A stretch of 64,000 nucleotides of DNA from Anaerolineales bacterium (lineage in GTDB: Bacteria; Chloroflexota; Anaerolineae; JAAEKA01), in NCBI GenBank assembly GCA_020634615.1, contig JACKBI010000020.1, forward strand, positions 57,348 through 121,347, in the 5' to 3' direction. Within the stretch, counting starts at the first letter, position 1. Every line of letters begins with the position of its first letter. Positions 57,671 to 64,000 of the stretch are shown here, in pieces. Made by a program: the position numbers and the translations under genes. The notes under the pieces are model-generated. The model saw only the letters and a list, made by a program, of their open reading frames with translations, searched no databases and had not been told where the DNA came from.

Positions 57671-59521
57671 TTACTCCTGAGGGCCAATGAGTTCGGGAAA
57701 CAGCATGGCCATTGCGAATTTTCGGTTGAACTTGGGGAAAACCGTCAGTTCAACATAGTCAGCGCCGGCGGCCAGACGCTCGGCGCGCGTGCGGGCCTCC
57801 TGCGAAAGCAGCATCTGCTTGGCGCCCACGCCGGCCGCATTGCCCACCTGGCGGAAGCGGGCGTTGGGCATGTCGGGAAACAGGCCGATGGCCTTGGCGC
57901 TCTGGATGTCGAGATAAGAGCCGAAGGCGCCAGCGATGATCACTTCTTCCACAGCCTCTGGCGCAGTGTTCGTTGCTTCCAGCAGCACTTCGAGGCCGGC
58001 CCGGATGGCGCCCTTGGCCAACTGGATCTCGTTGACGTCCTCTTGGGTGATGACCACGTCCCGCCCGCTGCCGCTGTTCTGCTCGTCCACGAGAAGGAAC
58101 TCCAGGCTCTGGCGGCCGCGGCGCACGCGCTGCGAATCGCTCTTGAATCGCCCGCGGTGATTGATGAGGTTCCAGCGGTAGAGCTCAGCCACAGCATCGA
58201 TGATGCCGGACCCACACAGCCCCACCGCCGGCGCGTCGTCCACCGTCTTGATGTCAGCACCATTGGGGGTCAGGTGCACCACCTCGATAGCGCCCGACGC
58301 GGCCCGCATGCCGTCGCTGATATGGGCGCCCTCGAAGGCCGGTCCCGATGCACAGGAGGCGGACGCCAGATGTGGCCGGCCAGGCTGACGCAGCACGATC
58401 TCCGAGTTGGTGCCGATGTCGATGCCCATGGTCACCCGGTCCACTTCGTCCAGACCGGTGGCCATGATCATGGCCACGTGGTCGGCGCCGACGTAGCCGC
58501 CAATGGAAGGCGGCACGTAGACCCACGCGCCGGGTGCAGTGTCCAGCCCAAGGGTGCGTGCTTTGACCTCGACGCGGGTGGCGGTAGCCGCCACGTAGGG
58601 CGCCACGGCCAGCTGGCGGATCGGCAGCTCCAGCAACAGGTGCGTCATGGCGGTGTTGCCCACGATGCAGACATCCACGACCTGGCTGCGAGTGGCGCCG
58701 GCCTCGGCCACCAGCTCGCCCAGAAGTTCGTTCAGCGATTCCTGGATCATACGGGCGAGATGCCGCCGCCCGTCAGGGTTGCGGTGGGCGTAGGCCAGGC
58801 GGCTGATCACGTCCTCGCCATAGCCGATCTGGGCGTTGAGGACGCCGCCGCGCGCGAGCTCGCCGCCGGTACTCAGATCTACCAGATACCCGGCGACCTT
58901 GGTGGTGCCCAGATCCACGGCATAGCCCAGCGGATGCGATCCGGCCGGGGCGACACCCACCAGTTCCTCCCGGCGGAAAAAGGTGGTAATTCGCCAGTTC
59001 TCGGCGCGCGCCAGCGGCGAAAGCTGGTCCAGCACCGCGGGTTCGGCATGCACCTGCCCAACCTGCACTGTTTCGGGGAGGCCCGCGACAACGCGTGCCA
59101 GGTCGGCGCGCGGGTCAGACAGCGCTGGCGGCGGCACAACAACCTCAAAAGCGCGTACCAACGGATCGACCTGCAGCTCCCCGTCATCGCCTTCGACCTG
59201 CAAGCGCTGTCCGATCAACAGCGACTCTCTGGGGATGTGGACGCGGACATTGCCCTCGACCTCGGTGCAACAGGCCAGACGGTCGCCGCGGGCCAACTCC
59301 AGCTCACTGAAGGTGTCTTTCTCAGTCTCGTTGGGAGGCGTGGCTGCGCCGGCCAGGAGGCGGACGCGACACTGCCCGCAAAGGCCCATCCCTCCGCAGG
59401 CAGATGCCAGATCGATGCCGGCCTGGATGGCTGCTTCCAACAGTGTGGTGTACTTCGCGACGGTGACGCGCTTGCCCACGGGCTGGAAGTCAATCTGGGA
59501 GTCGTTAGCTTGAAGCGTCAT
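57671..59521 (-). CDS. Reductive activator of corrinoid proteins (RACE), 2Fe-2S and ASKHA domains
   Basis: A 616-residue protein. The N-terminal 2Fe-2S ferredoxin domain has C42-x5-C48-x2-C51 (ACGGMGLCGQC) and C84/C85. A linker region follows to about residue 200, and then an actin-like ATPase domain (YAVDLGTTKVAGYLVDL, MGIDIGTNSEIVL, GLCGSGIIDAVAEL, GAFGSYLDIQSAKAIG). RACE proteins reduce inactive Co(II) corrinoid back to Co(I) at the cost of ATP. It is indispensable for corrinoid methyltransferases, and serves all three corrinoid proteins here. Confidence 0.96.
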   Translation of the reverse strand: MTLQANDSQIDFQPVGKRVTVAKYTTLLEAAIQAGIDLASACGGMGLCGQCRVRLLAGAATPPNETEKDTFSELELARGDRLACCTEVEGNVRVHIPRESLLIGQRLQVEGDDGELQVDPLVRAFEVVVPPPALSDPRADLARVVAGLPETVQVGQVHAEPAVLDQLSPLARAENWRITTFFRREELVGVAPAGSHPLGYAVDLGTTKVAGYLVDLSTGGELARGGVLNAQIGYGEDVISRLAYAHRNPDGRRHLARMIQESLNELLGELVAEAGATRSQVVDVCIVGNTAMTHLLLELPIRQLAVAPYVAATATRVEVKARTLGLDTAPGAWVYVPPSIGGYVGADHVAMIMATGLDEVDRVTMGIDIGTNSEIVLRQPGRPHLASASCASGPAFEGAHISDGMRAASGAIEVVHLTPNGADIKTVDDAPAVGLCGSGIIDAVAELYRWNLINHRGRFKSDSQRVRRGRQSLEFLLVDEQNSGSGRDVVITQEDVNEIQLAKGAIRAGLEVLLEATNTAPEAVEEVIIAGAFGSYLDIQSAKAIGLFPDMPNARFRQVGNAAGVGAKQMLLSQEARTRAERLAAGADYVELTVFPKFNRKFAMAMLFPELIGPQE

Positions 59522-59541
59522 TGCTCGGTTTCTTTGGTTGG

Positions 59542-60264
59542 TCAGGTTTGGGAAGGGTGTGGAGCCGGCGCGACACCGAACGTGTTGCCGGCGATGCGGT
59601 TGGTGGTTTTGAAGTCGGCATAGGCAATGGTTTGCCCCGGCTCGGCGACAACGAACTCGTCATCCCAAGGCCCCTGCAGAAGCTTCTCGATCAGGCGACT
59701 GGATCCCTGGACCTCTTCGTAGCGCAACTGGAACGCGTCGGCCACCATCCGGGCGTAGTCGCGGTAGCGCTCCTGGTCCCGCTGTCCCGTGTCAATATAG
59801 GCCAGCCGGGTATAGTTCTTGAGCATCAATCTCATCATGCGCTGCGCTGTCGTCTCGCCGTAACGCTCGATAAGTTTCTGGTACTCGTCCCAGATCGTGT
59901 CACTGACTTCGATCCAGCCCTTGGTAAGATAGTAGGTGCCGGGTTCCGCGCCCGCCTGGGTGCTGTAAGCCTGGCGCGATCCCATGAAGATAGCTATGCA
60001 GTCATCCACCTTGGGGACCACCAGCGTGCAGTTGTTGGCCTTGAGCCCAACGACGGCCAGGGAGCACAACCCGTAGCCCAGAAGAACCGTGTCGGCAGTC
60101 TTCCCGGCTTCGTCGATTGCCTCCTGAAGCGCCTGCTTGAGGTTGGCGGGTTTCAGGTGCAAGCCGAAATCGAGTTCGAGGCAGGAGGTGCCCTCGGGGA
60201 GGATCGGAGCGATCTCTTCAAGCACTGTGGCACAGGCAACGACGGTGGTGCGGTTGGGCAGCAT
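59542..60264 (-). CDS. DUF1638 protein
   Basis: A 240-residue protein. Patterns such as VVACATVLEEIAPIL, CLELDFGLHLKPANLKQALQEAID, TVLLGYGLCSLAVVGL and VPKVDDCIAIFMGSR match DUF1638, a family often encoded beside corrinoid methyltransferases. Its biochemical role is not known to me. The ATG at 60264 was chosen because the operon promoter (60314-60342) lies between it and a longer upstream start. It is the first gene of the operon. Confidence 0.88.
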   Translation of the reverse strand: MLPNRTTVVACATVLEEIAPILPEGTSCLELDFGLHLKPANLKQALQEAIDEAGKTADTVLLGYGLCSLAVVGLKANNCTLVVPKVDDCIAIFMGSRQAYSTQAGAEPGTYYLTKGWIEVSDTIWDEYQKLIERYGETTAQRMMRLMLKNYTRLAYIDTGQRDQERYRDYARMVADAFQLRYEEVQGSSRLIEKLLQGPWDDEFVVAEPGQTIAYADFKTTNRIAGNTFGVAPAPHPSQT

Positions 60265-60270
60265 AATTAC

Positions 60271-60342
60271 TTCACAACATGGAAGAGAGTTGTAAAACTT
60301 TGCAACAGAGCCAATTATATACTTATATAGGGAAGTTGTCAA
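60271..60342 (-). promoter_or_regulatory. Consensus promoter and leader operator of the corrinoid operon
   Basis: On the minus strand TTGACA (60337-60342), a 17-nt spacer, then TATAAT (60314-60319): a perfect sigma-70 promoter. In the leader an inverted repeat TTCACAAC (60271-60278)/GTTGTAAA (60289-60296), written on the plus strand, is a candidate site for the GntR regulator. No cobalamin riboswitch is visible. Confidence 0.75.
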
Positions 60343-60441
60343 AGCATAGCAACGCCTTACACGTCACGGATCGTTGACCTGGGCAACCTGATATGTAGTT
60401 ATCCCCTCTCGCCCCGCAACACAGTTCACCGGGAAGCGCCA

Positions 60442-60722
60442 TAACCCAGCGGCTCACGTCTGGCGTGGATTGTTCGATACCGCCCGCCAGAACCGCGAGT
60501 CCTTCGACGTCTCCGGCTCGAAAAAGAGTTTCGAGTGGACGCTGGTGGACGCTGATCGAGGACGAGGAGCACATCAGCGTATCTGATTGCGCACGCCGGG
60601 TGCCGAAACAGTTCCAGATGTTCACCTCCACCATCCAGGATGCCGAGCCCCTGTCGTTCATCCAGAGCGCCGGCCAGGGCAGCGCGATAGTGCAACTGCC
60701 GGCGTTCACACTGCCCAATTAG
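60442..60722 (+). pseudogene. Degenerate 3' fragment of a Gfo/Idh/MocA oxidoreductase
   Basis: This stretch is similar to the last third of the gene at 44973-46097. Matching pieces in order are CACGTCTGGCG, CGCGAGTCCTTCGACGTCT, GACGAGGAGCACRT, CAGATGTTCACCTCCACCAT, TCGTTCATCCAG and a shared ending (…GCGTTCACACTGCC). It lacks any 5' part, contains frame changes near 60540-60560, and has lost the stretch of about 150 bp present in the intact gene between TTCATCCAGGGCGCC and GGTGGCGCGATT. An 85-codon frame from 60465 remains by chance. Its stop overlaps the stop of the molybdo-enzyme gene. Confidence 0.82.
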
Positions 60723-63106
60723 GCACGACTGATCTCGCAGATGTACGCGCGAAGAGGTGTCGAACCGCTGATCGGGTCGGCCACGTCGCCGCCGATGATC
60801 AGGTTGACGTTGGCGCCGCTGGCGTCGAAGGCGGGGTAGCCCGGAGCGTCGATCTCCGGGCAGGCCTGCCACCAGCCGTGCTGCCCGCAGACCACCCGCG
60901 GGTCCAGCGTATCGTTCAGGCTGGCGCGGGCGCGCACGCGGCCCTTGGGCGTTTCGATGGACACCCAGTCGCCGGCGTTGATGCCGCGCGCGGCCGCCGC
61001 TTCGGGATGCAGTTCAATCTCCGGGTCACGTGCCCGCCGGCGCAGGCTCGGCAGCGCGCGATGCTGGCTTTCGCAGAAGAGGGTGTGTTTGGCGCAGGTG
61101 AAGATCAACGGATAGCGTTCAGCCAGTTCCGGCTGCGACACGGGACTCACCAGTGGTTCCTCGAAGTCTGGCAGCGGCGAATAGCCGTGCTCCAGCAGCG
61201 TCTGCGAGTACAGCTCAATCTTGCGCGTCGGGGTTTCGAAGCCGCGCACGACGCCCCCTTCTTCCTCGGCGTACTTGCGGTAGCGCGTCGCGACCGCCGC
61301 CTGGATGCCCTGCGGGCTGGCGCGCAGCGCTTCCAACGAGATGCCAGACGGCGCAAGCTGATAGTCGTAGGCCGTGTCGATGTCGCCGTCCCAGAACCGC
61401 TCGCCCAAGTCCAGCCGGCGCGCCACGTCGAAGACGATCTCGACGTCGGAGCGCGCCTCGCCGCGCGGCTGGACAACCCGTTTCCGCAAGTGCACCAGCG
61501 ACTGCGCGGCCGGGCTGATCTCGAAGCCGATCCGCAGCGCCTCGTGCTCGAAGGGGCTGGTGACTGGCAGGACCACGTCGGCCAGCTCGGCCGTCGGGTT
61601 CATGAACAGGTCGGCGTGGACGTAGAAGTCGAGCGCAGCTAGTGCAGCGCGCCCGCGCCCGCTGTCGGGGTGGGACAGCAGCAGGTTAGCGCCGAACCCG
61701 ACCAGCCCGCGCACCGCGTATGGCTGCCTGTCCAGCACGGCCCGGTAGAACTCCTCCGACGTGACGTGCTGGATGCGCGCCGGCCCCATGGGGCGCTCGG
61801 CCATGCCCACGGTGCGGGCGCGCTGTTCCGCGGTCAGGAACTCGTGGCCGGCGACGTTGTTCGTCGCAGCGGCGGCGAACTGCACGTTGCCGCCGGGGGC
61901 GTCGAAGCTGCCGGTCAGCGTGTAGAGTTGGGCGATCGCGCGGGCGGTCTCCGAGGCGTTGGTGTGCTGCTCGACGCCGCTCCAGGCATAGTAGGCCACC
62001 GGCCGCGCCTCCCACAGCAGCCGCGCGGCGCGCTCGACCTGCTCCAGCTCAACCCAGCAAATCGACTGCACCCTCTCCGGCGGGTAGCGGCGGCAGAGCG
62101 CCGCGACCAGATCGAAGGCCGGCCGGCAGGCCAGTTCGCCATCGCGCGTCGGGATGCGGTACTCGCCAAACAGCGAGAGCTGCGCCGGATCGCCTGCGTA
62201 GCGGCCCGTCGCCGGGTCGTAGATCACAGGGCCACCGGCCGCCTCGTTCCAGGCGACGAAACGCGTGCGGCTGCCGCCATCGGCGAGATCAGCTTCGGTC
62301 AACAGCCGTCCATCGTCGGGGCGCACCAGCAGCGGCCCGTTGGTCCACTCGCGGACGAAGGCGGAGTCGTACCAGCCGCGCTCGATCATGATGTTGGCGA
62401 TGCCCAGCGCCAGCGCGCCGTCTGTGCCGGGCCGGACCTGCAGCCACGCATCCGCCTTCTTTGCCAGCCCGATGCGGCGCGGATCGACCACGATCAGCCG
62501 CGCGCCGCGCTTCAGCGCAGACGCGGTGGACGTCGCGTGGGCAAGCCTGGCCTTGTTTGGGTTGTAGCCCCAGAAAAGGATGCAGCCGGCGTTTTCCAGG
62601 TCGGGCAGGTACTGGCCGGGCACCGCGGCTCCGAACGTATAGCGCGTCGCGCCGTAGCGTCCCCAGCCGCACAGTTCCATCGATGCACACAGGTTGGGGC
62701 TGCCGAACGCCCGCATCAGCCGTTCGATCCACTCCGCCGAGTCCGAGATTGCCGAGGTGGACGGGGAAGCGGCGCTGAACATGACGCTTTCCGGGCCGTA
62801 TCGCTCCGCCAGGCGACGCAGGTTGGCGGCCGTCAGATCCAGCGCTTCGTCCCAACTGATCCGCTGCCAGCCCGGATCGGGATCGCCCTTGGGGCGTGTG
62901 CGCTTCAGCGGATGCAGCAGGCGATCCGCGTGGTAGACCAGCTCCGGAGCCGCTCGCCCCTTGGCGCAGAGCGCCTGTCCGGTGGGATGTGACGGATCCG
63001 GTTCGAGCGCCGTGAACCGGCCGTTCTCGACGAGTGCGATGGCGCCACAGCGCGAGACGCACAAGGCACAGAAGCAAGGAATGCGTTCCTGGTGTTGATC
63101 TGGCAT
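60719..63106 (-). CDS. Molybdopterin-dependent oxidoreductase (DMSO reductase family)
   Basis: A 795-residue enzyme. The N-terminal 4Fe-4S motif is C13-x2-C16-x3-C20-x26-C47, followed by CAKGRA. A probable metal-ligand region is SMELCGWGRYGATRYTFG, where the Cys of LCGWGR may bind Mo or W. The C-terminal cofactor domain includes TCAKHTLFCESQHRALPSLRRR and GDWVSIETPKGRVRARA. There is no TAT signal, so it is cytoplasmic. No separate electron-transfer or membrane subunit is adjacent. AAGGAGG lies 7 nt before the ATG at 63106. Substrate unknown. Confidence 0.92.
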   Translation of the reverse strand: MPDQHQERIPCFCALCVSRCGAIALVENGRFTALEPDPSHPTGQALCAKGRAAPELVYHADRLLHPLKRTRPKGDPDPGWQRISWDEALDLTAANLRRLAERYGPESVMFSAASPSTSAISDSAEWIERLMRAFGSPNLCASMELCGWGRYGATRYTFGAAVPGQYLPDLENAGCILFWGYNPNKARLAHATSTASALKRGARLIVVDPRRIGLAKKADAWLQVRPGTDGALALGIANIMIERGWYDSAFVREWTNGPLLVRPDDGRLLTEADLADGGSRTRFVAWNEAAGGPVIYDPATGRYAGDPAQLSLFGEYRIPTRDGELACRPAFDLVAALCRRYPPERVQSICWVELEQVERAARLLWEARPVAYYAWSGVEQHTNASETARAIAQLYTLTGSFDAPGGNVQFAAAATNNVAGHEFLTAEQRARTVGMAERPMGPARIQHVTSEEFYRAVLDRQPYAVRGLVGFGANLLLSHPDSGRGRAALAALDFYVHADLFMNPTAELADVVLPVTSPFEHEALRIGFEISPAAQSLVHLRKRVVQPRGEARSDVEIVFDVARRLDLGERFWDGDIDTAYDYQLAPSGISLEALRASPQGIQAAVATRYRKYAEEEGGVVRGFETPTRKIELYSQTLLEHGYSPLPDFEEPLVSPVSQPELAERYPLIFTCAKHTLFCESQHRALPSLRRRARDPEIELHPEAAAARGINAGDWVSIETPKGRVRARASLNDTLDPRVVCGQHGWWQACPEIDAPGYPAFDASGANVNLIIGGDVADPISGSTPLRAYICEISRA

Positions 63107-63140
63107 GGTCAAGCCTCCTTCGGCACGGCTGGCGGGCCGA

Positions 63141-63584
63141 TCAGTCAGAGATCCTAAGACTCTGGATAACCAACTCGTTCAGCTTTGACGTTGGGTCGAA
63201 GACAACGCGGTAGGTGAAGCGCGACCCGTCGACGAACAGGAATCTGCGTTCCCGCACACCGCCGCCGAGCTCGCCGCGAAAGTCGAAAGATGTGCATCTT
63301 CGTCCGGAGAGATGCTGTTCACCAGGCTCGCCCATCTCAGCATCGGATGATCCCTCACGAAGGAAACGGTGTTGCGCGGCGATCAGTGTCTCATGGCTCA
63401 GCAGCTTGGCAATGGTCGCAATCTCGAAGTAAAGCTCGCAACCATCGGGTGACTGAGCGTGCAGCACATGAACGTCCTTGCTGCTGTCGATCTCGACTGT
63501 GACTGTCTGGCCTTCCGGCGTCTGGTCTGGGATCAGCACGGCGTAGCCGCGATATTCATCGACGATGTGAGATGTGGAAGGCAT
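63141..63584 (-). CDS. Protein of unknown function
   Basis: A 147-residue cytoplasmic protein, beta-rich by pattern (YRGYAVLIPDQTPEGQTVTVEIDSS; RRFLFVDGSRFTYRVVFDPTSKLNELVI). Not recognised. The ATG at 63584 has GGAGGAG 5 nt upstream. A consensus promoter lies about 120 nt upstream, so it is probably transcribed on its own, perhaps with the molybdo-enzyme gene that starts 34 nt downstream. Confidence 0.7.
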   Translation of the reverse strand: MPSTSHIVDEYRGYAVLIPDQTPEGQTVTVEIDSSKDVHVLHAQSPDGCELYFEIATIAKLLSHETLIAAQHRFLREGSSDAEMGEPGEQHLSGRRCTSFDFRGELGGGVRERRFLFVDGSRFTYRVVFDPTSKLNELVIQSLRISD

Positions 63585-63701
63585 AGAAACTCCTCCGACG
63601 GAGGGTGATGCTGTCTGCTTCACGGCCGCGATCGTTGTTTCCCCGGGAATGCTGGCGAGCAGCGACAAACGAATGATGTCATATCTGGTCGTTGTGTCGC
63701 G

Positions 63702-63730
63702 AGTATAGCAGGCGGCGGTGAAGCTGTCAA
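63702..63730 (-). promoter_or_regulatory. Sigma-70 promoter
   Basis: On the minus strand TTGACA (63725-63730), a 17-nt spacer, then TATACT (63702-63707). It drives the unknown protein at 63141-63584 and probably the molybdo-enzyme. Confidence 0.7.
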
Positions 63731-63846
63731 CCGGCTTCGTCGCACACCGGTTTTTGACGGATGCCCGACTTTGTTCCACAATAGCCAATCACGTCCGTCC
63801 TGAAAGTTCGCCCCTTGTCCTACACATCTCTCCAACATACCTTTCC

Positions 63847-64000
63847 ATGGCCTACCCCTCACCGCTTTTTTACCTGACCTTCGCTGTCGTCGCTTTGATC
63901 ATCGGGCTGGGCAAGGGCGGTTTCGGCTCGTCCTTTGCCGCGCTGGCCACGCCGCTGCTGGCGCTGACCATGCCGGTGCCGGAACTGGTGCCGCTGATGC
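63847..64000 (+). CDS. TauE/SafE-family permease, N-terminus (cut by window edge)
   Basis: Fifty-one codons are visible. After a short polar start (MAYPSPLFYL) comes a membrane helix and the family-typical GLGKGGFGSSFAALATPLLAL, then MPVPELVPLM. TSUP/TauE-SafE proteins move sulfite, sulfonates or similar organic anions across the cytoplasmic membrane. The rest lies beyond the window. Confidence 0.85.
   Translation, partial: MAYPSPLFYLTFAVVALIIGLGKGGFGSSFAALATPLLALTMPVPELVPLM

Noticed and set aside
57158..59623. Very long plus-strand frame (821 codons) opposite the RACE and methyl-THF genes
   Set aside because: Long antisense frames are common in high-GC DNA; the minus strand carries recognisable domains with proper starts, while this product has none.
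60306..60440. Cobalamin riboswitch before the corrinoid operon
   Set aside because: The leader between promoter and first gene is only about 40 nt, too short, and the conserved B12-box is not seen.
61670..62992. 440-codon plus-strand frame inside the molybdo-enzyme gene
   Set aside because: The minus strand shows the full cofactor and Fe-S motifs, and the antisense product is Arg/Gln/Ala-rich without motifs.

Overview
The window is a high-GC, gene-dense bacterial chromosome segment with no rRNA or tRNA seen. Several features suggest a heterotrophic soil- or sludge-type bacterium, most plausibly Chloroflexota (Anaerolineae/Caldilinea-like). These are a large set of sugar-catabolism genes, many xylose-isomerase-like TIM barrels, a binding-protein sugar ABC transporter, a RACE-type corrinoid activator and intergenic spacers built of 7-8 nt tandem repeats. 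The taxonomic call is inference; no marker gene is present.

Layout. 1-5.2 kb: the 5' part of an acyl-CoA ligase diverges from trpA, followed by a small gene, a GMC-type flavoprotein and an NAD-dependent epimerase as an overlapping operon, then a secreted small protein on the minus strand. 5.4-7.4 kb: an ECF sigma factor and its membrane anti-sigma factor, which carries an esterase-fold outer domain without a catalytic serine. 7.8-11.3 kb: phosphoribosyltransferase, ferritin-like protein, a protein of unknown function, an MBL-fold hydrolase and a small DNA-binding-like protein.

11.5-46.1 kb is one long plus-strand carbohydrate region. A GntR/UTRA regulator sits behind its own consensus promoter with a palindrome. 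It is followed by a TIM-barrel isomerase, PfkB kinase and split transketolase; a SAF-domain dehydrogenase with acetoin-dehydrogenase-type E1alpha, E1beta and E2; a FadR-type regulator; a complete sugar ABC transporter with two ATPases; D-tagatose-3-epimerase-like and other TIM-barrel isomerases; Gfo/Idh/MocA dehydrogenases; xylulokinase and xylose isomerase; an FAD-linked hydroxyacid oxidase with an Fe-S partner; Tm-1-like, creatininase-like and LarA-like proteins. Together they look like uptake, isomerisation or epimerisation, oxidation and cleavage of plant-derived pentoses or other sugars and hydroxyacids.

46.1-49.4 kb is a lower-GC accessory patch: an unknown gene, a HigA antitoxin broken by an in-frame TGA, an SRPBCC protein, a CPBP membrane protease and hairpin elements.

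49.5-60.3 kb, on the minus strand, is the most striking unit. It is an apparently complete three-component corrinoid methyltransferase operon with a perfect consensus promoter at its head and a terminator at its tail. In order of transcription it encodes a DUF1638 protein, a RACE activator, a methyl-THF:corrinoid methyltransferase, two pairs of corrinoid protein plus URO-D-family methyltransferase, an MFS transporter, a GntR regulator and a third corrinoid protein. The two paired corrinoid proteins differ at one residue, while their URO-D partners are strongly diverged and one lacks the usual metal-ligand positions. The window closes with a Gfo/Idh pseudogene, a cytoplasmic molybdopterin oxidoreductase, an unknown protein and the start of a TauE/SafE-type permease.
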